A stretch of DNA of 24,280 nt from DATJUF01 sp035524095. GTDB taxonomy: Bacteria; Desulfobacterota; Binatia; Binatales; Binataceae. The notes under the pieces are model-generated. The model had not been told where the DNA came from, ran no database searches, and saw only the letters and a program-made list of their open reading frames with translations. Shown here piece by piece: positions 15,794 to 23,121 of this stretch. How positions within the stretch are numbered: position 1 is the first letter of the stretch; each line of letters starts with the position of its first letter. The position numbers and the translations under genes were made by a program. The stretch spans positions 1-24,280 of the forward strand of contig DATKPK010000117.1 in assembly GCA_035524095.1 (NCBI GenBank), given 5' to 3'.

Positions 15794-15823
15794 TAGCTTC
15801 CGGGTCCTTAACTGACTGACTGG

Positions 15824-15855
15824 CGGGGGCCGGCGATCGCCGGCCCCCGTTTTTT
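15824..15855 (+). terminator. Rho-independent terminator
   Basis: A perfect 11-bp GC-rich stem (CGGGGGCCGGC, 15824-15834) closes on a GATC loop and is followed by its exact complement (15839-15849) and six T residues (15850-15855). It lies 30 bases after the stop of the amidohydrolase gene and should end that transcript. The cyclase gene downstream therefore probably needs its own promoter in the short space before 15905 or depends on read-through. Confidence 0.95.
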
Positions 15856-15904
15856 ATGCCTGCGAATTGAGCCAGATATCTATGGGCGCAACCGGAGAAT
15901 AATC

Positions 15905-16834
15905 ATGGCTGTCAGCTACACGACTGCTGAAATTGCCGAACTGCTGGAACGGGTCAGTAATTGGAGACGGTGGGGCAAAGACGACCAGCGTGGAGCGTTG
16001 AACTTTATTACCAACGAGAAGCGCGCGGCGGCGGCGAAACTCGTAGACAGCGGTGAGCCAATTTCACTGGCGTTGCCGTTGGCGACGCGGCCTGCCCGCG
16101 ACAATCCAGTTCCGGTGACACATCTGATGGTCCGATCGGGCTTCCCCGGCCATCCGTTGGGATCGGCGGGATGCGCTGACTACTTCGCGATAGAGCCGCA
16201 TGGATTGGCGACGACTCATCTCGACGCCCTGTGCCATCATTTCTATCGCGGCAAGATGTACAACGGTTTTGATGCGGCAGAGGTTGATTTTCAGGGTGCG
16301 CACAAATGCGCAATCGATGTTGCGCGCGGAGGTATAATCGGACGCGGTGTGTTGCTCGACGTCGCCCGAACGAGGAATGCCGAATGGATCGAACCGGGCG
16401 AGGCTATCTATCCCGAAGAGTTGGAAGCGGCCGAGCGCGCGCACAAAGTCACGGTTGAAGAAGGGGATATTCTACTGATCAGGACAGGGCGTTTCCGAAT
16501 GCGGCGAATCAAGGGTGCCAAGGCGCTGTCCATCGGTGCGATGCCAGGACTACACGCTTCATGCCTGCCGTGGCTACAACAGCGGAAGATCGCGGTCCTG
16601 GGATCGGACGCGGTCAGCGACGTGTTGCCCACGCCGTACGATGCGCCGCTCAAGATGCCGATTCACACGGGGACGCTGGTGATGATGGGCGTTCACCTTA
16701 TCGACAACGCCGATCTCGAGCCGCTGGCAGAGAAATGCGCAAGCGAAGGCCGTTACGAATTCATGTTCAGTCTGCTGCCGCTGATATTAGAACGTGGGAC
16801 GGGTTCACCCGCGAATCCGGTAGCGCTGTTCTGA
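15905..16834 (+). CDS. Cyclase family protein (kynurenine formamidase-like metal hydrolase)
   Basis: A 309-residue member of the cyclase/kynurenine-formamidase fold (Pfam Cyclase, PF04199). The N-terminus RRWGKDDQRGALNFIT is the usual opening of the long bacterial forms. The metal-binding region is THLDALCHHFYRGKMYNG (about 100-117), matching the family pattern HxxTHxDxxxH. GRGVLLDVAR and GDILLIRTGR follow. The C-terminal IHTGTLVMMGVHLIDNADLEPLAE is also typical. These enzymes hydrolyse amides or lactone-like bonds with a divalent metal, and long forms occur in degradation pathways with unassigned substrates. GGAGA stands six bases before the ATG. Its position after an amidohydrolase suggests two hydrolytic steps on related compounds, but the terminator between them weakens the operon link. 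Confidence 0.9.
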   Translation: MAVSYTTAEIAELLERVSNWRRWGKDDQRGALNFITNEKRAAAAKLVDSGEPISLALPLATRPARDNPVPVTHLMVRSGFPGHPLGSAGCADYFAIEPHGLATTHLDALCHHFYRGKMYNGFDAAEVDFQGAHKCAIDVARGGIIGRGVLLDVARTRNAEWIEPGEAIYPEELEAAERAHKVTVEEGDILLIRTGRFRMRRIKGAKALSIGAMPGLHASCLPWLQQRKIAVLGSDAVSDVLPTPYDAPLKMPIHTGTLVMMGVHLIDNADLEPLAEKCASEGRYEFMFSLLPLILERGTGSPANPVALF

Positions 16835-16861
16835 ATCACATTGGCAATTAGATGCAACTCG

Positions 16862-17273
16862 GAAGTGAGATTTGAGTAAGTATCTTATACGCGAGCCGAG
16901 ACTCGATGAACTTATCAAGCGTGCAGTGAGAGCTGCAAAGAAGGGATCGAAAGAAATATGCGGGCTTATCGTAGATAATAAATGCTGCCTAGACCTGATT
17001 GAGTGCAAAAACAAGTCGCGGCGAGAGGCGAGCTTTTCATTCTACTTCGAAGAGGTTCGTCGAATCGTCAAAGCCGCGGGGATACTCAACTATGAGGCGG
17101 TAGGCACATTTCATTCTCATCCCGCGGGATTAGCTGAACCAGGAACGGGTGACGTCGCTAACGCGGTAAACGATTCACTCATGCTCATATTCGATTGCAC
17201 GGATCGAAAAGCGAAGCTGTGGCATATCAAAAACGGCAAAGCGAAAAAGCTCAAATTCAAGATGATTCCCTGA
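16862..17273 (+). repeat. Tandem duplication, unit 1 (JAB gene with ribosome site)
   Basis: This is the first of two direct repeats at a spacing of 433 bases. The similarity begins in the GGAAG ribosome-site region before the TTG start and runs through the stop codon. Codons 1-39 differ from unit 2 at 7 of 117 bases, codons 51-98 at about 57 of 144, and codons 99-134 at 7 of 108 (hand count). Confidence 0.9.
16872..17273 (+). CDS. JAB/MPN (M67) metallopeptidase-like protein, copy 1
   Basis: A 133-residue single-domain JAB/MPN protein, a zinc isopeptidase fold used to cleave ubiquitin-like or sulfur-carrier tails (for example Mec+-type proteins). The JAMM residues are Glu28 (KEICGLIV), His81 and His83 (TFHSHP), and Asp94. 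The conserved Ser of HxHx7SxxD is Gly91 here. The chain is lysine-rich and ends without extra domains. The start is TTG (no in-frame ATG nearby), supported by a GGAAGTGAG site just upstream and by the same arrangement in copy 2. GC over the first 120 bases is about 43%, against about 58% in the flanking cyclase gene, which hints at foreign origin. No E1, ubiquitin-like or sulfur-carrier gene is in the window, so the target is unknown. It may be active, weakened or a binding protein. Confidence 0.85.
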   Translation: MSKYLIREPRLDELIKRAVRAAKKGSKEICGLIVDNKCCLDLIECKNKSRREASFSFYFEEVRRIVKAAGILNYEAVGTFHSHPAGLAEPGTGDVANAVNDSLMLIFDCTDRKAKLWHIKNGKAKKLKFKMIP

Positions 17274-17294
17274 CTGGCCGTGACACGGAAGTTG

Positions 17295-17706
17295 GAAGCA
17301 AGATTTGAGTAAGTATCCTATACGCGAGCCAAAACTCGATGAACTTATCAACCGTGCAGTAAGAGCTGCCAAGAAGGGATCGAAAGAAATATGCGGCCTT
17401 ATCGTAGATAATAAATGCTGCCTGGATCTGATCGAGTGTAAAAACAAGAGCAGGCGACCTGCACACTCAGAATTTTATTACCAAGAAGTGCGCCGGATAG
17501 TGAACGTCGCAAAGACGCTCAACTACGAAGTGGTCGGCACGTTCCACTCCCATCCATTTGGGCTGGCGCAACCGGGTAAAACGGATATCAATTATGCGGT
17601 AAACGATTCACTCATGCTCATAATCGATTGCACGAATCGAAAAGCGAAGCTGTGGCATATCAAAAACGGCAAAGCGAAAAGGGTCCAATTCAAGATCATT
17701 CCTTGA
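17295..17706 (+). repeat. Tandem duplication, unit 2 (JAB gene with ribosome site)
   Basis: This is the second direct repeat, starting at the GGAAG ribosome-site region before a TTG start and ending at the stop codon. The 21 bases between the units have no feature I recognise. The strongly diverged middle section corresponds to 17455-17598. Confidence 0.9.
17305..17706 (+). CDS. JAB/MPN (M67) metallopeptidase-like protein, copy 2
   Basis: A 133-residue tandem paralogue of the gene at 16872, about 80% identical in protein (27 differences by hand count). Differences cluster in residues 52-98, around the active site. The metal residues are kept: Glu28, His81, His83 and Asp94 in TFHSHPFGLAQPGKTD. 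As in copy 1, the Ser of the JAMM motif is Gly. The start is again TTG, with GGAAG just upstream. Its last 11 bases overlap the end of the convergent cupredoxin gene. It is low in GC like copy 1. Retention of two open frames with the same substitution suggests selected function rather than decay. A role in a ubiquitin-like or sulfur-carrier process is possible by family only. Confidence 0.85.
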   Translation: MSKYPIREPKLDELINRAVRAAKKGSKEICGLIVDNKCCLDLIECKNKSRRPAHSEFYYQEVRRIVNVAKTLNYEVVGTFHSHPFGLAQPGKTDINYAVNDSLMLIIDCTNRKAKLWHIKNGKAKRVQFKIIP

Positions 17707-18283
17707 CGGGAGGAAGGACGAGGAATTGGCCGCTCATTTCGGGCTGATGGCGCAGGCACTTGAAGTCGAACGCGCCCTCTTTATGGAATGTGAAGATGTA
17801 GGTGGTTTTGGTCAGCGGCGCCAGCTTTTCATACATCAGAACTTTGAGGCCGGGGCCGAGAAGAGCAAAGTCGTGTTCGTCGTCGGGCTGTAAATTCCAG
17901 AAATCAATTTCAGTTGGCTGATCACGATGGACCGCGATAACCGTTGGGCTCCAGGCATAGACCTCGCCGAATTTAGCGATCGTGGCTTTGGGGCCAGTTT
18001 CTTTGACTGCGACGGCTACAGTGAGAATTGTATAGCCGGCTTCGGCATTACCGGTGGGTGTGACGGTGACGAGTTTGGCGTCGGCACCTTTGGGCAGAAA
18101 GAAGGCGCTGTGACCATTATCACCTGAATGGCCAATGGCAGTTTCCTGCGCGAAGGCGAAGCAGACGGGATAGCCAGTCATCGCAAGTGTAGTTAGTGCA
18201 ATAGTCAGTATAGGCGGCGCGAGGCCGCGAATCACATTACAGCGCCGAGATTCAACTGGGCAACGTGAAGATAGCCGCATCAT
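17696..18283 (-). CDS. Exported cupredoxin-like type 1 copper protein
   Basis: A 195-residue protein with an N-terminal signal sequence (hydrophobic LAPPILTIALTTLAMTGYPVCFAFA, cleavage likely near residue 45) and a cupredoxin fold. The copper site is visible as His137 (DDEHDF), Cys176, His179 and Met183 (FKCLRHQPEM), the ligand set of blue copper proteins. FTFHKEGAFDFKCLRH is the usual approach to the Cys ligand. It should act in the periplasm as an electron carrier or copper-binding protein. The start is one of two consecutive ATG codons, and the signal peptide would also allow a start further in. It is the last gene of the minus-strand run, 15 bases after the HExxH protein gene. Partner proteins are not evident. 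Confidence 0.85.
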   Translation of the reverse strand: MMRLSSRCPVESRRCNVIRGLAPPILTIALTTLAMTGYPVCFAFAQETAIGHSGDNGHSAFFLPKGADAKLVTVTPTGNAEAGYTILTVAVAVKETGPKATIAKFGEVYAWSPTVIAVHRDQPTEIDFWNLQPDDEHDFALLGPGLKVLMYEKLAPLTKTTYIFTFHKEGAFDFKCLRHQPEMSGQFLVLPPVKE

Positions 18284-18298
18284 TGCAATGCCAAACTG

Positions 18299-18937
18299 TC
18301 ACTCAGGTTTTAATTCCAAGGGCCTGCGAGAAGGCGGCGGAGAATCGGACGGCGCCAACATCCGGACCAAAAACGATTCGCGCTTGTAGAAGCCCATCGT
18401 ATGATAAGAATCGCCGAGACGCAGAAGTGAGTAATCGAGATAGTGGCCAAGCTCGTGAAACAGCGTGCGTAAAAAGGTTTTGGGCTTGACCACGTCATGA
18501 CGCTGCGCGGTGCGCATCCAGAGGATGATCAGCGGCTCGCCGGTGCGTGCGGGCAATGAGCCGGGCAGCGACGCCGGAACACGGGCAGGGCCTCGCGGAT
18601 AGTAAATGCCGTGGAGTTCGCCGCGGGCATTGTGTGGGCGGACGTTGCGGACTTCGAGGCGGACCGGACGAATGCTCAGGAGGTGACAAAGCTCAATCAC
18701 AAGCGCCTGCGCGGCGCGTTCGACGATCGATGAGGCGCCGCCGTCGAGCGCGCGCATCAACGCGGCTATCGCTGAGAAGGCAGCGACGCCCGGCGTGAGC
18801 TGATAACGGTCGATGGCGTCGCTTTTGAGATAGGTGCGCTGGGCTGGTGGCGGCAGACGATGGAACCATGCCGGCAGGGCACGAGTACGTGCCGCCGCAT
18901 CGTCCGCCGTCTTTCGCCCCGCATCCGCCACGATCAC
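18299..18937 (-). CDS. HExxH metallopeptidase-like protein
   Basis: A 212-residue protein without a clear family name. Residues 161-165 form HELGH inside TLFHELGHYLDYSLL, a gluzincin/metzincin zinc motif, and Glu187 (FYKRESF) is placed to be a third ligand. N-terminal residues 20-90 are helical and include the PAWFHRLPPPAQRTYLKSD segment. Residues 90-145 are strand-rich (RLEVRNVRPHNARGELHGIYY, PLIILWMRT), as in small SprT-like and related zinc peptidases, where such strands precede the helix. No signal peptide is apparent. The ATG has GAAGG about eight bases upstream. It lies between the two-domain amidohydrolase-like gene and the cupredoxin gene. Its substrate and whether it is active are unknown. 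Confidence 0.7.
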   Translation of the reverse strand: MIVADAGRKTADDAAARTRALPAWFHRLPPPAQRTYLKSDAIDRYQLTPGVAAFSAIAALMRALDGGASSIVERAAQALVIELCHLLSIRPVRLEVRNVRPHNARGELHGIYYPRGPARVPASLPGSLPARTGEPLIILWMRTAQRHDVVKPKTFLRTLFHELGHYLDYSLLRLGDSYHTMGFYKRESFLVRMLAPSDSPPPSRRPLELKPE

Positions 18938-19010
18938 TTAGCCTTCGCCTGTCACTATCCTGATGCCGAAGCACCACCTTCGCAACCACTCAATAGAAAT
19001 CGGTTGAAAA

Positions 19011-20825
19011 TTAGTCGTTGTCGGAATCCGGGTCAGCGGAAGCGGCGTCGGAAGCCTCGGTGATGCGCGAATACTCGAACATCCCGGCACCCTGTAGGTT
19101 ACTCAGCTGGTAAGTCGCGAAGCCGAGTGAGGTGTAGATGCGAGCGTTGCCGAAGCCAGGGCGCGAGAGGGTCATGTAGTTGCGGGCGACACCATCGAGT
19201 TGATGGCGCGAGCCGTCGCGTTGGTCGATGAAGCTGGCGGCAAGCTGATCGGGACAGGCGCCGGTCGTGGGCGTTTCGATAATTAGCGTTGCCAATTCGG
19301 CCTGATGCCAGCCGCTATCGTTAAGGAGGCTACATGAGCGATGTGCCGGAGCTTCGCCGAAAGTCAGCAAACGGGCTTCGAGCCCGGTGAGCGGCTCGCC
19401 GGGGAAGCACGCCCAAAACATTCGACGGGTGAGGAACTTCTGCGGACTTAGGCCGGTGAAAGAAAAGCCGAGGCGAGCAATGGCGTTTAGTTCGCGGCGC
19501 TGACCCTCGATCACAATTGAGCCACGCAGACGACCGTACGCGGCGGCCGGAACGGCGCGGTAGTCCTCGGCGACATCACCGGCGACTACGCGTGCGTGGT
19601 GCGCGGCAAGCAGATCCGGGTCGGCGTCATCAGTAGATGGGAAATCGAGCGTGGCTGAGAGTTCCATCGCGTGGTCGAGGTGGCCCTCGGCCAACGCGCG
19701 TTCGACGCTGAGGTACGCGGCACCGTCATTGACGACAACGGCAGTACCACAAAAGCTCAGGCGGCCGTGGGTCGGATCGGCGTCGAGTTCGAGTGGGCCC
19801 AAACGAATACGTGTGCCGTCGCGAGCGGGCTTACCCTCACCGGTAAAGAGCGCCGCACGAAAACCGTCGAAGAGCACCATGATGCGCCCACCGGCCGCGT
19901 TCGCTCCGAAGTCAAAACTCGCCATCGCACCGAGGCCGGTGACTGGATCGAAAAACTCAAGGCCGACACGTGTCGGCGGCGTTTGCGACACGGCCGATTG
20001 AGGCTTGGGCCCTGAACGAGGCGCTGGAGCAGAGCGGACAATCGTGATGGGGGCGGGCACATGATTGGCCGCTGCGAGCTCGGGGTACGGGGCGCTTCCG
20101 CAAAAAATCGCGCTGAGAGTGTCGAGGTTGCGATTGCGCAATTCGCCGGCCAGACGGACCGCGACCGACATCTCGAGTTGGAGAGCATCGATTAATCCGC
20201 GCTCGGCCATCGAGGCGAGCCTTTGTAAGGAATTCAGCTCGCTGGCGGCATGGCGCGGCGTGAATGCCTGTAGAAGGTTCTCTTTGCCACCTCCGGGATA
20301 ACGCAGCCCGAAACTTGGAGTGATACCAGCGTTATGGAGGGATCGGCAGAGCGCTGCGACTGGGCCGTGGATGAAGGCGTCAGCGGCCGAGACATGAGCG
20401 CCAGCGGGAGGATGCAGCCGCCCTGCCCGCTCGCGCAGGCCGAGGCCGAAGTCGACGCGCGGCTCAATAACGTTCCAGCCATGAATCAGCAGCACGGTCG
20501 CTCGGCCGTGACGTTCGACGATCGCGGCAACACGGTCGGCAATCAGATCGAGCAGCCAAGGCGCGCGGGCGGCGACCTGGGCAAGGCGATTGCAATCGAG
20601 TTCGTTGCGATCCATCGCGAAGTTTATCAATGCACTTGCGCCGGTGCGCTTGGCCAACTCGCGGGTAATCGGAGCAGTTTCGAGGTCATTTACTTTCGGA
20701 TGCAGAGTCGCGCGAGCAGCGGGACCGGCGCGGCCGCCATGGGGTGCGATAAGAAGCAGCGGCGCGACGCCCTCGACTAGCTCAAGCCAGCCGGCAAACA
20801 GCCTCGGTCGCGGCTCCTGATCCAT
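19011..20825 (-). CDS. Two-domain protein: N-formylglutamate-amidohydrolase-like N-terminus plus beta-rich C-terminal domain
   Basis: A 604-residue protein I can only partly place. Residues 20-270 resemble the N-formylglutamate amidohydrolase fold: LLLIAPHGG (23-31), a NDLETAPITREL segment, MDRNELDCNRL (with the family's D-x-NR pattern) and VLLIHGWN. Zinc ligands would be within the PHGG and later His residues. Residues about 320-590 are beta-rich with repeated strand pairs (GLEFFDPVTGLGAMASFDFG, SIVIEGQRRELNAIARLGFSF, GAGMFEYSRI). They recall the lipocalin-like double barrels of CrtC/AttH-type proteins, by impression only. No signal peptide is seen. The stop of pcs and this ATG are 4 bases apart, implying translational coupling, so a role in lipid head-group or lipid-linked chemistry is plausible but unproved. 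Confidence 0.65.
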   Translation of the reverse strand: MDQEPRPRLFAGWLELVEGVAPLLLIAPHGGRAGPAARATLHPKVNDLETAPITRELAKRTGASALINFAMDRNELDCNRLAQVAARAPWLLDLIADRVAAIVERHGRATVLLIHGWNVIEPRVDFGLGLRERAGRLHPPAGAHVSAADAFIHGPVAALCRSLHNAGITPSFGLRYPGGGKENLLQAFTPRHAASELNSLQRLASMAERGLIDALQLEMSVAVRLAGELRNRNLDTLSAIFCGSAPYPELAAANHVPAPITIVRSAPAPRSGPKPQSAVSQTPPTRVGLEFFDPVTGLGAMASFDFGANAAGGRIMVLFDGFRAALFTGEGKPARDGTRIRLGPLELDADPTHGRLSFCGTAVVVNDGAAYLSVERALAEGHLDHAMELSATLDFPSTDDADPDLLAAHHARVVAGDVAEDYRAVPAAAYGRLRGSIVIEGQRRELNAIARLGFSFTGLSPQKFLTRRMFWACFPGEPLTGLEARLLTFGEAPAHRSCSLLNDSGWHQAELATLIIETPTTGACPDQLAASFIDQRDGSRHQLDGVARNYMTLSRPGFGNARIYTSLGFATYQLSNLQGAGMFEYSRITEASDAASADPDSDND

Positions 20826-20829
20826 GGCC

Positions 20830-21558
20830 TCAGGAGGAGGAACGGCGAGCGGCCCGCCTATGAGGCTGAAGGTGTAATAGGAAGGACATCAGGAAGTAGT
20901 AAACGACGAAGGCGAGGGACGTGTAAAGCAGAATCGGATTGGGGGTCGGTAAAGCAGGTATCAGAGCGAGCGTGGCGGGCGCCCACAGCGCCGCGAGGAC
21001 GAGCGTGACAGGGCGCATCGGCTCGGTACGGCTTGGGTAAATATATTTCACCGGCACGAAGACCATCAGAGCCAGCACAACAGTGACGAGCATATTCACC
21101 AGCGGAGCATAGCCGAGACAAAAGAGATAGAGCGCGACCAGGTTCCAGTAGGAAGGGAAGCCGCGAAAGTAATGGTCTTCGGTCTTGGCATCGGCGCGGC
21201 TGAAACCGTAGGCGCTGGCGAGCATCGCAAGAGAGGCGGCGAAGAACCCGGCAGCGTTGCGCGGCAGGGTGCCCGCACGGAGCATCAGCAAGAGCGGTAC
21301 TGCGACGTAGTTCAGATAATCGACGATGTTGTCTAGCAACGCGCCGTCGAAAAGCGGGATGCGTTCACGGACGTTGACCATGCGCGCGAGGGTGCCATCG
21401 GCCGAGTCGATGATGATAGCGACGGCCATCCAGATGAAGGCCGCGCGAAAATCGTTGGCGGCGATGCGATCAAGTGCGAGCAGCCCGGCGACGGCGCCGG
21501 CGGCAGTGAACAGATGCACGCCCCATGCGCAGATCGTCAGGTAACGCTCGCGAGTCAT
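20830..21558 (-). CDS. pcs: Phosphatidylcholine synthase (CDP-alcohol phosphatidyltransferase)
   Basis: A 242-residue inner-membrane enzyme with about eight hydrophobic segments. The CDP-alcohol motif starts at Asp51: D-x2-DG-x2-AR-x12-G-x3-D-x3-D (Asp51, Asp54, Gly55, Ala58, Arg59, Gly72, Asp76, Asp80). The 12-residue gap between AR and G, instead of the usual 8, together with the length and the FDGALLDNIVDYLNYV segment, is the mark of bacterial phosphatidylcholine synthase, which joins choline to CDP-diacylglycerol. Other CDP-alcohol transferases are less likely for that reason. It lies in a minus-strand run, 22 bases after the phosphatase gene and coupled to the gene at 19011. No choline transporter is in the window. 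Confidence 0.85.
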   Translation of the reverse strand: MTRERYLTICAWGVHLFTAAGAVAGLLALDRIAANDFRAAFIWMAVAIIIDSADGTLARMVNVRERIPLFDGALLDNIVDYLNYVAVPLLLMLRAGTLPRNAAGFFAASLAMLASAYGFSRADAKTEDHYFRGFPSYWNLVALYLFCLGYAPLVNMLVTVVLALMVFVPVKYIYPSRTEPMRPVTLVLAALWAPATLALIPALPTPNPILLYTSLAFVVYYFLMSFLLHLQPHRRAARRSSS

Positions 21559-21580
21559 CGGGCGAGGGACGCCGGGCGAA

Positions 21581-22114
21581 TCAGGTCGAGGGTTTGAGAT
21601 CGCGCGAGCCGAAATGATCCTCGAGCACGGTCATAAAGGGCCCGCATGCACGCCGACGCTTGACGTGGGCCAGTGCCTCGTTGAGCGACATCCCGCCATA
21701 AGCGCGTAACCATGCGATAGCAAGCGTGGGGGCACGGTTGAGACCGGCGTTACAGTGAAGATAGACACGATCGCCGCTTTTGATTAGCGCGTCGAGATCG
21801 GCGAGGGCCACGACCAGGCGCGCGGCAACGTCGTCGGCGCTGCCATCCTGAATAGGCGTGCGGACGTAGCGCATCTGATGCCGGGCGGCCAAGTCGCTCA
21901 GTGTCACCGCATCGAGGGCGTTGATGCGAAGGTCCTCGTCGTCCTGCAGGTTGTGAATCGCGGAGACGCGATGTTCGGCGGTCAGCCACGGGATATCGCC
22001 GGGCCGCAGATATTCGCCGACTAGAAGCCGGTCGGTAATCTCGCTGAGGTGCGGGCGAGCGTTGCCGCGTGTTGGGCGCGCCTCGCGATCGTTGCGTTGG
22101 GTAAACCAATCCAT
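21581..22114 (-). CDS. Dual-specificity protein phosphatase family protein
   Basis: A 177-residue cysteine phosphatase. The P-loop is HCNAGLNRAPT (120-130) with nucleophile Cys121 and Arg127. The general acid is probably Asp90 in TPIQDGS. The opening EITDRLLVGEYLRPGD and VSAIHNLQDDEDL is typical of the atypical DSP/PTPMT1/laforin-like branch, whose members can act on lipid or glycan phosphates as well as proteins. No signal peptide. The ATG has no strong Shine-Dalgarno. It sits between a secreted zinc hydrolase and phosphatidylcholine synthase, so a lipid-phosphate substrate (for example phosphatidylglycerophosphate, as for PTPMT1) is an attractive but untested guess. Confidence 0.88.
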   Translation of the reverse strand: MDWFTQRNDREARPTRGNARPHLSEITDRLLVGEYLRPGDIPWLTAEHRVSAIHNLQDDEDLRINALDAVTLSDLAARHQMRYVRTPIQDGSADDVAARLVVALADLDALIKSGDRVYLHCNAGLNRAPTLAIAWLRAYGGMSLNEALAHVKRRRACGPFMTVLEDHFGSRDLKPST

Positions 22115-22167
22115 AGCTGAAATCTATGCAGTAAACGTTGGTTTGTCCAAGCCGTATGCGGCCGCGA

Positions 22168-23121
22168 TTACGGATTGGCCGAGGCAGAAGCAGCTTGCGC
22201 GCAGGCGATGGGGCTGCCGGCGGCTTTCCATTCGTAGAGCCAAACCGAGGCGAGGACCGAGGAGGCATCGGCGATTTGCGCGGCGATGAGCGGGGCTTCC
22301 CGCGCCATCAGGGCGCGATCGTAGGCGTGGTAGTCGTCGCCAGGTGCCGCTGCTCGCGCAGCTCGATCGGCCTGCGTGATAGCGGGGATCAGCGCATGGG
22401 CGCGGCGGATTTCGGCGATCGCAACGTTCCATACGGAATCGACCGGCATAAGCTTAAGCTGTGGGCTCGCTAGCGTTTCGAGCTGACCCAGCGAGGCGTC
22501 GGTGGCGCTTTCAAGGCGGGCGTGGATGCCACGATCCTGGGCGACGCCATCGTAATCGCGAGTCGTATGGAGAGGCTGGCTCGCGTCGCCAATATAATGA
22601 GCAAGATAGCCAGAGAGAGTTTCCGCCGACCGGCAATCATCCTTTCGCCACGCCTCCTGAATTTGTGACGCGACTTGCTCAATCGTCCACGGCAGTGTGC
22701 CGGAGCTATCGAGAGTGCCATCGCCGTAGCGTTGACGCATCGCCGCGAGGTCAGGATTCAGGTTGGCAAACGGATCGGGGCCGTAATCTTCGAGGTCGAT
22801 ATAATGGTGAATCGCCTCAGCGTGGCCGTAGCGGCGCCTGAGTTCGTAGTCGGGGGCGATGGCGTCGTCCTCAAGTTGGACTTCTTCGCCGGCGAGCGTC
22901 GTTCGCAAGGAGGTTTCCGGCAGCATGGTGACCGCAAGCCGCGCGATCAGCTTATGCGTCCGCGAATCCCATGCGTAGGCGGGCGCCCACAGTGTCCAGA
23001 GCATAACGGCAACGCCGAGGAGCGCGCGGAACGATAAACTATAGCGATGGCGCAAGCGCCCCCCGTTTGCGTTATTGATTCGTTCAGCCCTTGGCGCTGC
23101 GATGGCTTTGATGATGGCCAT
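22168..23121 (-). CDS. Exported S1/P1 nuclease or zinc-dependent phospholipase C fold protein
   Basis: A 317-residue exported zinc hydrolase. The predicted cleavage after APAYA leaves Trp51 as the first mature residue, exactly the N-terminal Trp that binds zinc in this fold. Other ligands follow in order: His56 (WDSRTH), His106 and Asp109 (HHYIDLED), His175 and Asp179 (AHYIGDASQPLH), His185, and His200 and Glu204 (GIHARLE). The fold covers 3'-nucleotidases/nucleases and phospholipase C, and sequence alone does not separate them. Its place in a lipid-gene run favours a phospholipase. The ATG at 23121 overlaps the upstream gene by 38 bases and gives a long 50-residue leader. An in-frame TTG at 23055 behind a G-rich run would give a normal 28-residue signal peptide. 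Confidence 0.85.
   Translation of the reverse strand: MAIIKAIAAPRAERINNANGGRLRHRYSLSFRALLGVAVMLWTLWAPAYAWDSRTHKLIARLAVTMLPETSLRTTLAGEEVQLEDDAIAPDYELRRRYGHAEAIHHYIDLEDYGPDPFANLNPDLAAMRQRYGDGTLDSSGTLPWTIEQVASQIQEAWRKDDCRSAETLSGYLAHYIGDASQPLHTTRDYDGVAQDRGIHARLESATDASLGQLETLASPQLKLMPVDSVWNVAIAEIRRAHALIPAITQADRAARAAAPGDDYHAYDRALMAREAPLIAAQIADASSVLASVWLYEWKAAGSPIACAQAASASANP

Noticed and set aside
15794..15904. Possible riboswitch between the amidohydrolase and cyclase genes
   Set aside because: The strong hairpin is followed by a T-run right after a stop codon and leaves only about 50 bases before the next start, which fits a plain terminator.
16872..17706. JAB genes as part of a bacterial ubiquitin-like conjugation or defence system
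   Set aside because: No E1, E2, ubiquitin-like, CBASS-type or sulfur-carrier gene is visible in the window, so a system cannot be claimed from here.
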